From the NCBI GenBank assembly GCA_951813515.1, contig OX638346.1, positions 620,001-684,000 of the forward strand: 64,000 nt of DNA. The letters are read 5' to 3'. This document shows, piece after piece, positions 46,479 to 56,004 of this stretch. This DNA comes from an uncultured Pseudomonadales bacterium. Its GTDB lineage: Bacteria > Pseudomonadota > Gammaproteobacteria > Pseudomonadales > Azotimanducaceae. Below the pieces are notes generated by a model. It ran no database searches. It was not told where the DNA came from and saw only the letters and a program-made list of their open reading frames with translations. The stretch's first letter is position 1. Each line of letters opens with the position of its first letter. The position numbers and the translations under genes are program-made.

Positions 46479-47500
46479 CAGGCGACCTCCCCTGTCCGAG
46501 CCTCGAGCCCGGCATACAGGGCGGCGAGGTCCAATATTCGACGCGCATGGCCAAGGGATTCGTGCCAGGCCAGTATCTTGATCAGCTTCGATCCGGCCTT
46601 CAGGGTCCCTTTCAGGTCAACGAGTATGGATTGGGAACAACCCTTCACGTCGGAGGAGACAATCGGATCTGCGGTAGTGGCGATCAGTTCGGGCTGGTCC
46701 GCCGCTGCGGCAAGAAACAGGTCGTTGACCGCCTGCGCATCCACGTCCGCGTCGGCAAACGCCACGGTCATGTCCAGGAGCGATCCCGCCTGTACGGGCA
46801 CATTCAATGCGAAACCGCTGAGCTTTCCCGCGACCGCGGGCATCAGCCGCTCGACCCATTGGGGCGCTGGTGTCTCGTTGGGAATGATGTTCTCCGCGCC
46901 GGACCGGCTTCGCCGGTAGTCGGGGCCGGCGTAGTCCTGCAGGGTCTGATCGCTGGTGTAGGCATGCACCGAGGTCATGGTTGCATGTTCGATGGGTCCC
47001 GCATCCACGACAACCTTGAGCGCGAGCGCCATGGCCGCGGTGGATGCCGAACCCGCGGAGACGATGCGGTCGCCGCCATCGATGCTGTCCTGGTTGATGC
47101 CGTAGAGGACCACCCGGTCGACATCTCCGTCCGGGAGTGTCGAGAGGATGACCCGACGGACACCGTTCGTCAGGTGTGGGGCAAGCGTTTCCGAGGAGCG
47201 AAACCGGGCCGTGGTGTCGATGACCAGATCCACCTCAAAGACGTCCCACAAGGCATCGGAGGGCTTGCTGGCCGGCAGGAACCTGGTCTTGCGACCGAAT
47301 CTGCCTCCGACAAGGCACTTGTTCTCCAGCCGCACGGAGACGTCCCGCGCCATCGACTTGTTCACGAGATGATGGAGAATCTCCGGCTTGCCGATGTCGG
47401 ACGCAGCCACCACGTTGAATCGGTCGTCGTCCAGCGCCAACCGGTACACCTGTCGCCCCACCTGGCCGAAGCCCATCAGACCGATTCGAAGCGGATTCAC
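46478..47500 (-). CDS. GAPDH-like protein lacking the catalytic cysteine
   Basis: The 340-aa protein aligns with GAPDH without gaps across the active-site region. The Rossmann motif is LMGFGQVGRQVY, the position of the catalytic Cys is Ala152 (SAGSASTAA in place of SNASCTTN), while H179 (VHAYTSDQ) and the RRSRSGAENIIP motif remain. The start is GTG 47500, preceded by TGGAGG; an ATG further upstream (47551) is less likely. The change removes thiohemiacetal chemistry, so it is probably a regulatory, scaffolding or otherwise repurposed subunit, perhaps forming mixed tetramers with the active enzyme encoded next. That role is inference. Confidence 0.88.
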   Translation of the reverse strand: MNPLRIGLMGFGQVGRQVYRLALDDDRFNVVAASDIGKPEILHHLVNKSMARDVSVRLENKCLVGGRFGRKTRFLPASKPSDALWDVFEVDLVIDTTARFRSSETLAPHLTNGVRRVILSTLPDGDVDRVVLYGINQDSIDGGDRIVSAGSASTAAMALALKVVVDAGPIEHATMTSVHAYTSDQTLQDYAGPDYRRSRSGAENIIPNETPAPQWVERLMPAVAGKLSGFALNVPVQAGSLLDMTVAFADADVDAQAVNDLFLAAAADQPELIATTADPIVSSDVKGCSQSILVDLKGTLKAGSKLIKILAWHESLGHARRILDLAALYAGLEARTGEVA

Positions 47501-47612
47501 CGTTTGCCTCCAGCACCGTTGCGGCCGCGCCGCGTCAGGACCATGGGACAACCGATCTCCACCAGCCCGCCTCGCCTGAGTTCAAGCGGGCGGCGCGCTG
47601 CTGGATGCACGA

Positions 47613-49025
47613 TCAGGCCCAGGGGCCGGTGATGGCGAACGTGACGCCCGGGGTCTGTATATTGACGAACAGGGTCTTGCCGTCGGGCGAGAACGTCGCG
47701 CCCGCCCATTCGGAGTCGCGATAGTCGCCAGCCTCGATCGCGGGCTTGCCGGGAACCCCATCGTCGAGGTCCATGTTGTTCTCTCCCATCACCCCGATGC
47801 GGCCGTTGCCGTCCACGCGCAGCAGGCGCGTGCCCCGGGTCTGGAAACCCAGCACGCTCTCCCCTCCCCCGTCCTCGCAGAGGATGATCGTGCCCGTCGG
47901 TGACAGGGTGATGTTGTCCGGCGCGTCGGCTTCGTCCGTCGAGGGCGAGACGTATATCGCCGTCAGCCGCTCGGCGGCGGGATCGTATGCCCAGACGCTC
48001 CCCGCCTCGGCTTCGCCGCCGGCGGTGTCCACCCAGTAGATGACGCCGTCGTAGTACCAGCATCCCTCGCCGCGCCGGAACATGGCGCCGCCGCCGGCCT
48101 CTCCCTGCAGGTAGGGACCCGACTTTCCACCCCCGATCACCGGGGCACCGCGGCTGGTTCCCAGTTTCTCCGGATCGCGATCCGGTTCGGCGATCGTCAC
48201 CCATTCGATATCGAAGGCATCGCCGGTCTCGACGTCGCCCAAATCCGCGTTTGCCCGACCCTTGACGCGCAGCATTTCGAGCGTGCCGCCCGCTTCCAGC
48301 GCGCCGACCTTGCGCGAAGTGTCGTTCGGCAGGAAGCGGAAAAACCCGGAGTGCGGACCGTTGTCCTCGGTGAGGTAGACGATGCCGGTCCGCGGATCGT
48401 TCGCCGTCGCCTCGTGACGAAAGAGGCCCATGTCGATGATCGGCCTTCCGCTCGCCCGGCCCGTCATGGGGACCTCGAAGACATAGCCGTGGTCCTTGCC
48501 GCCTATTCGGCTGGCGCGCAGGACGATTTCCTCGCAGGTCAGCCAACTGCCCCACGGCGTCGGACCGCCCGCGCAGTTGATCGACGTGCCGGACAGCAGC
48601 GGTCGGGAGTCGCGATATACGCCCCCGGAGACGGTCACGCCGGTAACGCCGCCGCCGAATCCCCCCGCCTCGTCGTCCGGCGGCGACCAGTCGTCGTAGA
48701 CCGGCGCATCGCCGCCGATCAGGCCTGTCATGGCGCGTTCGTGGTTGCGAATCAGGAAAACTTCGTCCGGACTCGACCCTGCGAACGCGGCCATCCCGTC
48801 ATGGCGGTCCGGAGTCGGCACGCCCCCCTGCATAAGGTCACCGGTCCAACCGAAAGATTGATAGCTGAATCCACCCGGCAGCTTCAGCAGCGGCAAGCCG
48901 GTGGTGGCGTCCGCCACCGGACGCAGTGCGCTCTCCGCGACGGCGTGCGCGGTCCTCCAGGCACCGGCGAAGGGAGCGGCCAGGGCCATGCCCCCCGCGG
49001 TCCGCAGCAACGTTCTACGCTTCAA
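47613..49025 (-). CDS. PhoX-family phosphatase (DUF839), Tat-exported
   Basis: The 470-aa protein has a twin-arginine signal (KRRTLLRTAGGMALAAPFAGA), then the PhoX beta-propeller hallmarks FGWTGDL, LIRNHE, NCAGGPTPWGSWLTCEE, a HGYVFEV strand, GLFRHEA, VYLTEDN, GCWYYDG and PDNITLSPTG. PhoX enzymes are Ca/Fe-dependent phosphomonoesterases active in the periplasm under phosphate limitation. The start is a TTG at 49025 with AGGAG upstream; longer frames run into unrelated sequence. No pho box could be verified. Confidence 0.9.
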   Translation of the reverse strand: MKRRTLLRTAGGMALAAPFAGAWRTAHAVAESALRPVADATTGLPLLKLPGGFSYQSFGWTGDLMQGGVPTPDRHDGMAAFAGSSPDEVFLIRNHERAMTGLIGGDAPVYDDWSPPDDEAGGFGGGVTGVTVSGGVYRDSRPLLSGTSINCAGGPTPWGSWLTCEEIVLRASRIGGKDHGYVFEVPMTGRASGRPIIDMGLFRHEATANDPRTGIVYLTEDNGPHSGFFRFLPNDTSRKVGALEAGGTLEMLRVKGRANADLGDVETGDAFDIEWVTIAEPDRDPEKLGTSRGAPVIGGGKSGPYLQGEAGGGAMFRRGEGCWYYDGVIYWVDTAGGEAEAGSVWAYDPAAERLTAIYVSPSTDEADAPDNITLSPTGTIILCEDGGGESVLGFQTRGTRLLRVDGNGRIGVMGENNMDLDDGVPGKPAIEAGDYRDSEWAGATFSPDGKTLFVNIQTPGVTFAITGPWA

Positions 49026-49116
49026 TCCATAGCTCCTGTCTTCAACGTGCGCTCCGGCACCGCACCCGATCAAGGCGGTGCATAATGCCGGACAGCAAAT
49101 CCGGACGACAAGGATT

Positions 49117-49197
49117 ATGTCCGACCTGTTCGCAATCTCCAACGCGGTGATCGGCGACGCGGCCAACGAATCCTCTGCACGCATCGAGAAGGAGTGA
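49117..49197 (+). CDS. Possible 26-aa leader peptide
   Basis: ATG at 49117 with AAGGA seven nucleotides upstream opens MSDLFAISNAVIGDA and ends at TGA 49197, just before the ATG of the next gene (49203); its end overlaps that gene's ribosome binding site. It could be a translational leader or a chance frame. Confidence 0.3.
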   Translation: MSDLFAISNAVIGDAANESSARIEKE

Positions 49198-49202
49198 ACC
49201 CC

Positions 49203-49633
49203 ATGTCGAAGGTTTCCAGAAGAACCGTCAAGACCGTCGCGATCGTGCTGGCCGTCTACGTCCTCCTCGTCGTGGCGTTCGAGTCGCTGCTCGGGTACTT
49301 CCAGCCCGAGGCTCCCGGAACGCTTGTCATCACCACCGTCGACGACGAAGGCAATACGTACGACCGGGTTCTCTCCGGACTTGAGAGCGACGGCAAATCC
49401 TACGTCGCGGTGAACCACTGGCCGCGCGCCTGGTACGGTCGCGTCAAGGAGAATCCCAAAATACAGATCACGCGCGACGGCGAGACGGGGGACTTCCTGG
49501 CGGTGCCCGTATCCGGCGAAGAGCATGATCGCGTGGCGAAGGACGCTCCCGTCGGAATCGGGTTCCGTCTCATGACCGGATTCGCGCCGAGGTATTTCGT
49601 GCGGCTCGATCCCCTGGCAATCGACGAAAACGA

Positions 49634-49637
<4 letters not shown>
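49203..49637 (+). CDS. Membrane-anchored DUF385-like (deazaflavin/F420-type) protein
   Basis: The 144-aa protein has one N-terminal helix (TVAIVLAVYVLLVVAFESLLGYF) and a split-barrel domain with TLVITTVDDEGN and the motif PRAWYGRVKENPKIQIT, typical of DUF385/deazaflavin-dependent nitroreductase-like proteins. AAGGAG is 8 nt upstream of the ATG. No F420 biosynthesis genes are in the window, so the cofactor is uncertain. The stop overlaps the macrodomain gene by 4 nt. Confidence 0.72.
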
Positions 49638-50188
<551 letters not shown>

Positions 50189-50190
50189 CC

Positions 50191-50550
50191 GTGCCTCCCA
50201 CCGAGGGTTTCGACTTCCGTAGGCTACGCATACATCGAGCGCTGGACACGGCGTTGCCATGGCCCGGGGCGGACCCCGAGTGGACCCGGATCGCCGATCT
50301 CGGCAACGCCGAAGTCGGTGCCTACGAGATAGAGCGGCTAGGACCCACCCGGTTTCGCATCGTGGGCTTGCGGGTGACGGAGGAGTTCCGGCGGCGCGGT
50401 GTCGGCCACTGGCTTCTGCGCCATGCCGTCGGCACCGCCGAAAGCTGCGGCGCGCGTGATATCGAAGCGCCAGCGATCGGGAGCTTCTTCGAGCACCACG
50501 GTTTCCGGCGCGAAGGCGATGTGCTCAGGATGACGTTGACGCCTGAATAG
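50191..50550 (+). CDS. GNAT family acetyltransferase (short)
   Basis: The 119-aa protein contains the acetyl-CoA-binding motif EEFRRRGVGHWLLRHAV and the C-terminal FFEHHGFRREG strand-helix of GNAT enzymes. It begins at GTG 50191, 2 nt after the macrodomain stop, so it is almost surely co-transcribed. Substrate unknown. The neighbouring macrodomain raises the possibility of a shared acyl or ADP-ribosyl modification pathway, which is only inference. Confidence 0.82.
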   Translation: MPPTEGFDFRRLRIHRALDTALPWPGADPEWTRIADLGNAEVGAYEIERLGPTRFRIVGLRVTEEFRRRGVGHWLLRHAVGTAESCGARDIEAPAIGSFFEHHGFRREGDVLRMTLTPE

Positions 50551-50577
50551 ACGACGGGCGTGCTCCCGGCAAGGCAC

Positions 50578-51807
50578 TCACAACGATGCCAGCGCCTTGG
50601 CGACTCGTTCGCGAGAGGCTGCGCCGACGTCGCAACTCGCCGCGAAACCGTCCCAATCGGCCACCGCGTCCACCACGCGGTCGATCACTTCGCGGGCTTC
50701 CGCATCCTTCAGGTCGGCGACTCTAGCGAGCGCGAGCAGGCGCTCACGGTCGATGTTCTTGCCCCGGCCCAAGACCGAAGTGGCGTGCTCGCCACCCGGA
50801 CCCGGCGAAAAAGTGAGATCGTATGCGGGAGCGAGCCGCCAACCCCCATCCCGCGACATCAGAAACGTGAATTGTCGAGCATGGTCGTCCCGATTGTGGG
50901 AGAGGACGTTGAACGTCGCCAGCGCGAACATCGCCCGACACTCCCGCCGGTCCCGGGTGACCGCCCGGGTCAGCGCAATCAGATCCCTGTAGTCCAGGGA
51001 CGGCAAGCGGAAGTCCGCATACAGCAGGCCGCTGGCGGTGTGCGCGTGCAGGCGCTTCCCGCCGTCGCGGTCAAAACGGCGGGAAGCGAAGTAGTGTTGC
51101 CCCCGGCCGGCAATGAGCCGCGTCCGGGGCATTCGCACGCCGGCCGCTCGCGCCATCGCCGCGTAGGCCTGCTCCATCTGAGCCGAATCCTCCGGATCGT
51201 CCGCGCCCCGAAACTTCACCAGGTAGTGGTCGTAGCCCGCCGCTACCTCCGGCCCGTGAACGGCGTCTCCCCGTTCGTTGACGGCCAACAACACCTTGGG
51301 ACGCGCGCCGCCGGGAGAGCCACCGAGTCGTCCGAGCTCGGCAATCAGATCCGACACGTGCCCGGCCAGGATCCTGCGCGCGTCGGCGGCCAGCCTGTCA
51401 AGGTCCAGCGGCGTATTGATCGCACCCCACACATCCGTGGGCGCATAACACAAGGCGCCCATACCTTGATCTCCGACGCAGGCGAGGCGGTCGAGGGGCG
51501 TCAACGTTGCCGGTTCGATAGCGAGTTCGCGGGCGCGCCGGTCGACAAGCAGTCGACCCCAGCCGTCGGGCAGGCTGTCGTGAAACACGCCGTGCAGACC
51601 ACCGAACACCGAGGCGTCGTACGGACGAATCAGCCCGCGCGTCGTGGTATGGCGAACGGGCGAGAGTTCAAGCCCCGATGCCAGAAACGACTCGTCGTAC
51701 TCCAGGTAGGCCAGGCGGTCACGGTATCCGAGCCGACCGACCGTCTGCACGTCGCCGTCGTCCCACCTGAACTGGACGACCAAGGGCGTCCCGGGCGCGA
51801 CCCTCAC
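50578..51807 (-). CDS. hipA: HipA-family serine/threonine kinase toxin
   Basis: The 409-aa protein follows the HipA plan: N-terminal subdomain with GRLGYRDRLAYLEYD, GLHGVFHDSLPDGWGR, GGARPK in the P-loop-like region, YLVKF with the ATP-site Lys, then NRDDHARQFTF (catalytic loop, with Gln where many have Asn) and PAYDLTFSPGPGGEH containing the metal-binding Asp. HipA kinases inactivate glutamyl-tRNA synthetase or other targets and promote dormancy. It overlaps the hipB-like gene by 4 nt. Length is normal. Confidence 0.92.
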   Translation of the reverse strand: MRVAPGTPLVVQFRWDDGDVQTVGRLGYRDRLAYLEYDESFLASGLELSPVRHTTTRGLIRPYDASVFGGLHGVFHDSLPDGWGRLLVDRRARELAIEPATLTPLDRLACVGDQGMGALCYAPTDVWGAINTPLDLDRLAADARRILAGHVSDLIAELGRLGGSPGGARPKVLLAVNERGDAVHGPEVAAGYDHYLVKFRGADDPEDSAQMEQAYAAMARAAGVRMPRTRLIAGRGQHYFASRRFDRDGGKRLHAHTASGLLYADFRLPSLDYRDLIALTRAVTRDRRECRAMFALATFNVLSHNRDDHARQFTFLMSRDGGWRLAPAYDLTFSPGPGGEHATSVLGRGKNIDRERLLALARVADLKDAEAREVIDRVVDAVADWDGFAASCDVGAASRERVAKALASL

Positions 51808-52106
51808 GTGAACCGGCCTCGTTTGCGCGTCCTTGGCTCGGCAAGCACCTGTTCGAGCGTCTCGAACCCTTGGTCGGCCAGCAGCCGTTCGAGTCCCTCC
51901 TCCTCCCCGAGCGCGACGACCAGCCGGATGAACGAGACAAGGGAGATCTCGCCCGAGTGTTCAAACTTCTTCAACGTGCCCAAGGCCACGCCGGAGCGCC
52001 TCGCAAGTCCCTCCTGGGTGAGATTGCGGGCCAGACGTCGCATCCTCAGTCGCTTTGCAAGATCTTCCGCCACGTCCGCAGGCGGCATAATAGCGTATAT
52101 ATTCAT
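51804..52106 (-). CDS. hipB: HipB-like XRE-family antitoxin
   Basis: The 100-aa protein contains a Cro/C1-type HTH (AKRLRMRRLARNLTQEGLARRSGVALGTLKKFE, written here as one domain) followed by a helical tail. It precedes and overlaps hipA, as expected for a co-expressed antitoxin and autorepressor. The A/T-rich region upstream holds palindromes that may be its operators. Confidence 0.92.
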   Translation of the reverse strand: MNIYAIMPPADVAEDLAKRLRMRRLARNLTQEGLARRSGVALGTLKKFEHSGEISLVSFIRLVVALGEEEGLERLLADQGFETLEQVLAEPRTRKRGRFT

Positions 52107-52110
52107 AGCT

Positions 52111-52154
52111 GTTCAAAAGAACACACCTATATAATAGCTTTTATTATAGCTATT
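52111..52154. promoter_or_regulatory. Candidate hipBA promoter-operator region
   Basis: Two inverted repeats lie upstream of hipB in locally AT-rich DNA: GTTC-AAAA-GAAC (52111-52122) and AATAGCT-TTTATTAT-AGCTATT (52133-52154). A minus-strand TATAAT (52148-52143) sits inside the second. Binding by the HTH protein is likely but unproved. Confidence 0.45.
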
Positions 52155-52297
52155 GGAACTCATGTCCAATTCGACTCTCCCGGATACCACGACGACTCTC
52201 ATTGAGCCGTCGGCCGGAAGTCGGCCGGAGGAAGGTGGCACTTTGGGGCGACACCACTTAGGCTTTGGCGCTTCTCTCCCGCAAGGTCTTACTACAT

Positions 52298-53044
52298 ATG
52301 AATCGCGTCAAAGACATGCTCAAGGCCGGACAGACGGCGGTCGGTACTACGGGACGCGCGAACGCCGACGTTCCGTTCCTCGGGAACTCCGGCTACGACT
52401 ACATCCTTTTCGATACGCAGCACTCCACCGACGACATCAAGGGCCTGGCGGGCGCAGTTGCCGCCACCAGCGGCACCCCTGCGACGCCCATCGTCCGGGT
52501 CGGGGATCTCCGGCCGGATCAGATCTGTTATGCGCTGGACATAGGGGCGAAGGGCATCGTCGTTCCCATGGTCAACACGCCGGAGGAAGCCGCCGACATG
52601 GTGAACTGGTGCAAGTACCCGTTCGAAGGCGTGCGAAGCTCGGCCGGCATGAGGGGTAACTGGGGCGAGTTCGACAGCTATCGCGAATACATGGACCACG
52701 TGAACGCGCAGCTACTCATTGCCCCGATGATCGAGACGCAGCAGGCGCTCGACTGCCTGGAGGACATCCTCGCCGTCCCCGGGATCGATGTACTGCTGGT
52801 GGGGCCTTCCGACCTTTCGATCAATATCAACGTTCCGCTGGATTACACCAACCCCAAGTATCACGCCACGCTGGACCGCATAGGGGCGGCATGCGCCGAC
52901 GCTGGCGTCACGGCGGGCATGTACTTCGCTCCGCCGCCGATCCCGCCCGCCGTGCTGGTGGAAAAGGGGTTCCGCTTCTTCACCATACCCTGGCTTGACT
53001 GGGCGACGGAAGGTATCCGCAACGGCCTGTCGGCCATCCGGTGA
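52298..53044 (+). CDS. HpcH/HpaI aldolase family protein
   Basis: The 248-aa TIM-barrel protein shows YILFDTQHS, GAKGIVVPMVNTPEEA, MIETQQALDCLEDI with the metal-binding Glu, and LVGPSDLS with the metal-binding Asp. It cleaves or forms 2-oxo-4-hydroxy acids. The ATG at 52298 fits the normal N-terminus. The MDR-type reductase gene follows after 10 nt, so they probably act in one catabolic route, though no further pathway gene is present. Confidence 0.9.
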   Translation: MNRVKDMLKAGQTAVGTTGRANADVPFLGNSGYDYILFDTQHSTDDIKGLAGAVAATSGTPATPIVRVGDLRPDQICYALDIGAKGIVVPMVNTPEEAADMVNWCKYPFEGVRSSAGMRGNWGEFDSYREYMDHVNAQLLIAPMIETQQALDCLEDILAVPGIDVLLVGPSDLSININVPLDYTNPKYHATLDRIGAACADAGVTAGMYFAPPPIPPAVLVEKGFRFFTIPWLDWATEGIRNGLSAIR

Positions 53045-53054
53045 CGCGTCCCGC

Positions 53055-54140
53055 GTGAACCAGGTCTGGCGCCTCGCCCGCCAGCCTGCCAAGGGCTGGC
53101 CGAGCGATGGCGACTTCGTTTATTCCGACCAACCCACTGCCCAACCGGCCAGGGGCCAGGCTCTGACGCGCACCGTCTACCTGTCGATGGACCCCTACCA
53201 ATGGGGCCGCCGCCGGAGCGGTGTTGAAGCCGTCGGCGACGTTTGCCACGGGCGAACGGTTTCGCAGGTTGTCGAGAGCCGGACCGATGGCCATGCGCCG
53301 GGCGACTACCTGTTCAATACGAATGGCTGGCAACGCTACGGGCTCACCGGCGAAGGCATCGGCACGTTCGGCTACATGTTCCCCCGCAAACTCGACCCGG
53401 AGTTTGCGCCGATCTCTACCGCCGTCGGCATCCTGGGCATGCTGGGCCTGACCGCGTATTCGGGGATCGTCGTGCAGTGCCGGCCCCGGCCGGGCGAGAC
53501 CGTGGTCGTGTCCGCCGCATCCGGCGGCGTCGGCCAGGCCGCCGGGCAGATTGCCAGACTGCTCGGCTGCCGGGTGGTGGGCATCGCCGGCGCCCGTGAG
53601 AAGTGCGATTTCGTCGTCGGAGAACTCGGTCTCGACGCCTGCGTCTCGCACCGTTCGCCAAGCTATCCGGAGGATCTGGCGGCGGCATGCCCGGACGGTG
53701 TCGATATCTACTTCGAGAGTGTCGGCGGCCACGTTTTCGAGGGCGTGCTGCCGCTTCTCAATCGCGACTCGCGCATCTCGCTCTGCGGCCTGATCTCCCA
53801 GTACGGCAACACGGACGGTGGCGACGCCCATGCCGTCTGGTCGGAAACCGGGAGAGCCGTCTTCTCCCGCAACGGCGTCGAAGTGCATCGGTTGCTCGTT
53901 CGGAACTACGTGGCCGAACACCAGGAGCGTTTTCTGGGCGAGATGGCGGACTGGATCCGGGACGGCAAGGTCAGGTACCGGGAGGACATCTGGGCGGGCC
54001 TCGACCGCGCGCCCGAGGCTTTCGGGGCCATGCTCGCGGGCAGCAACTTCGGCAAGACACTGGTTCAGGTGAGCGAGGATCCGACCCTGCCAGACGTGCA
54101 TGGGTCTTCCCGGCGACAGCGCCGGGACGTGCTCGCCTGA
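53055..54140 (+). CDS. NADP-dependent MDR-superfamily oxidoreductase (zinc-free, CurA/PTGR-like)
   Basis: The 361-aa protein has LSMDPYQWGR typical of the leukotriene/prostaglandin and curcumin reductase branch, and a nucleotide motif SAASGGVGQAAGQIARLLGC with VVGIAGAREKCDFV. Zinc-ligand motifs of alcohol dehydrogenases are absent. It probably reduces the double bond of alpha,beta-unsaturated ketones. The start is GTG 53055. Its C-terminal RRQRRDVLA tail is longer than usual. Confidence 0.9.
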   Translation: MNQVWRLARQPAKGWPSDGDFVYSDQPTAQPARGQALTRTVYLSMDPYQWGRRRSGVEAVGDVCHGRTVSQVVESRTDGHAPGDYLFNTNGWQRYGLTGEGIGTFGYMFPRKLDPEFAPISTAVGILGMLGLTAYSGIVVQCRPRPGETVVVSAASGGVGQAAGQIARLLGCRVVGIAGAREKCDFVVGELGLDACVSHRSPSYPEDLAAACPDGVDIYFESVGGHVFEGVLPLLNRDSRISLCGLISQYGNTDGGDAHAVWSETGRAVFSRNGVEVHRLLVRNYVAEHQERFLGEMADWIRDGKVRYREDIWAGLDRAPEAFGAMLAGSNFGKTLVQVSEDPTLPDVHGSSRRQRRDVLA

Positions 54141-54226
54141 GCGACGCTTAAGACGGTACCGGGCTTGTCAATGCGGGTGTCGCCGCCTACACTCCGCTTC
54201 CCCGATCCCATTGGTGAAGTGTCAGC

Positions 54227-54439
54227 GTGAAAGCAGGTATTCATCCCGACTACTCGGAAATCACCGCGACGTGCAGCTGCGGGAACGTCATCAAGACCCG
54301 TTCCACCCTTGGGGAGGACATCCACATCGATGTCTGCTCCCAATGCCACCCGTTCTACACGGGCAAGCAGAAGATCGTCGATGCCGGCGGGCGCGTGGAG
54401 CGATTCCGCAAGCGTTTCGGGAACCGTTCGGCGATCTGA
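54227..54439 (+). CDS. rpmE: 50S ribosomal protein L31 (zinc type)
   Basis: The 70-aa protein matches L31: [38 protein letters not shown] and a final basic helix [12 protein letters not shown]16, C18, C37 and C40 form the zinc site, so it is the C+ paralog. Start is a GTG at 54227. A short hairpin GGGTCG-CCC-CGACCC follows at 54444-54458. Confidence 0.97.
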   Translation: MKAGIHPDYSEITATCSCGNVIKTRSTLGEDIHIDVCSQCHPFYTGKQKIVDAGGRVERFRKRFGNRSAI

Positions 54440-54610
54440 CGCCGGGTCGCCCCGACCCTTACGAACATTCCCCAAGGGGCGAATCGCCCGATCCCTGCGG
54501 TTTCCTTGCACGATTGCCGCAGTCTTTATTCGGCATTCAGGCATTGCAACTTGCTGCGTGTAGAATCGTCCAAGTAGTAAGATCATGGCTTGCCGCGCGC
54601 GGATTTCGAC

Positions 54611-55999
54611 ATGCGTAAACTGATCACACTGGTATTGCTCGCCGTCTCCCTGCACGTTGCCGCAGGACCGGGACCCGGTCAGAAAATGTACGAGGAAGCC
54701 CTCGACAAGGGCCTCGTCTACGACGACGAGTCGTGGCAGACATACGTGCAGGAACTCGGTGAGCGCGTGCTCGCGCACACGCCCCACGCGGGCAAGGAGT
54801 ACCACTTCTACGTGGTCGATGATCCGCAGATCAACGCTTCTGCTTCGGCCGACGGCTACGTTGACATCAATCGCGGAATCCTGGTGTACATGTCCAGCGA
54901 GGATGAACTCGCCGCACTCATCGGGCACGAGATAGCCCACGTCACGGCGCGTCACCACCGTGAAATGCGGAACAGGCAACTGCTGGGCAAGTCGGTCGGC
55001 CTCGTTGCCTGGCTCACCACGGGCGTCGGCGACCTGATGGGCGTTACCGACACCGCAACCACGCAACAGGTTCTGAAGTTCAAAGTCGAACAAGAGCTGG
55101 AAGCCGACCGCCTGGGCGGCGAATACATGGCAAAGGCCGGGTACAACCCGCTGGCGATCATCGACCTCGTACAGGTGTTGAAAGAAAAGGACACCTTCGG
55201 CAGGCAGGTCGAAAAAACGCCGGCCGTCTACCACGGCCTCTACCGAACGCATCCGAAGAACGACAGGCGCCTGCACGAAACCGTGGCGTTTGCACAGCAG
55301 GCGTTCCACGCCAGGGAAGCCGTCGAACCGTTGCGAGACTTCTGGGAAATGATCGACGGCATGGTCTACGGCGACGAGACGTCGACCGGCGTCGTCAGGG
55401 ATACGACCTTCTACCACGGCGCCCTGCGTGTCGTGGTGGAGTTTCCGGACGACTGGGTAGTGGACAAGACCAAGACCGAAGTCCGCGCCACCGCGCCCGG
55501 CGGCGCCAAGGAGGCGCTCATCACCCTCGGCCGGCACAACCCGGACAGCCAGCTCTCGCCGCTTGAGTTCCTTACCGAAACGCTGGAACGGGATGACATC
55601 ACGAGCGGTGAACCGCTCGAGATCAACGGCTCACAAGCCTACATCGGGGAAGTCGAGAACGAAGGGACCGACGCCAAGCTGAAACTGATCGGGCTGCTGT
55701 ATCACGACAGGAGCGCGTACCTCTTCAGCGGTGAAGCGGGGCCGAACGGGGATCCGGAGGCGTTCAGACAGGACTTTGTCGCGACCATGCATGCCGTGCG
55801 CAACATGACGGCGCAGGATGCCAAGGTGGCGAACAAGCTGCGAATCCGCGTGATCGTCGCCGAACCCGACAAGACCTATGCCGATCTCGCAAAGCGATCG
55901 GCAATCGAGAAGAACGCCGAGGAGCGGCTGCGGCTGCTGAACGCCGGCTATCCGAACGGAGAGCCCCGCGCGGGCAACTACATCAAGGTCGTCGAGTAG
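54611..55999 (+). CDS. Exported M48-family zinc metalloprotease
   Basis: The 462-aa protein has a signal peptide (LITLVLLAVSLHVAAG), the gluzincin site H106-E107-x2-H110 (IGHEIAHVTARHH) and the third-ligand motif EADRLGGEYMAKAGYNP, which is typical of BepA/LoiP-like periplasmic M48 proteases. About 200 C-terminal residues form an extra domain without a clear match. Likely role: outer-membrane protein quality control. Converges with the PBP1A gene, with only 5 bp between stops. Confidence 0.93.
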   Translation: MRKLITLVLLAVSLHVAAGPGPGQKMYEEALDKGLVYDDESWQTYVQELGERVLAHTPHAGKEYHFYVVDDPQINASASADGYVDINRGILVYMSSEDELAALIGHEIAHVTARHHREMRNRQLLGKSVGLVAWLTTGVGDLMGVTDTATTQQVLKFKVEQELEADRLGGEYMAKAGYNPLAIIDLVQVLKEKDTFGRQVEKTPAVYHGLYRTHPKNDRRLHETVAFAQQAFHAREAVEPLRDFWEMIDGMVYGDETSTGVVRDTTFYHGALRVVVEFPDDWVVDKTKTEVRATAPGGAKEALITLGRHNPDSQLSPLEFLTETLERDDITSGEPLEINGSQAYIGEVENEGTDAKLKLIGLLYHDRSAYLFSGEAGPNGDPEAFRQDFVATMHAVRNMTAQDAKVANKLRIRVIVAEPDKTYADLAKRSAIEKNAEERLRLLNAGYPNGEPRAGNYIKVVE

Positions 56000-56004
56000 C
56001 CTGC

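Noticed and set aside
54444..54458. Hairpin after rpmE as intrinsic terminator
   Set aside because: Stem of only 6 bp with two T after it; too weak to list as a separate feature.
54065..55537. 490-aa minus-strand frame opposite L31 and the M48 protease
   Set aside because: Covers two well-supported genes on the other strand and has no motifs.
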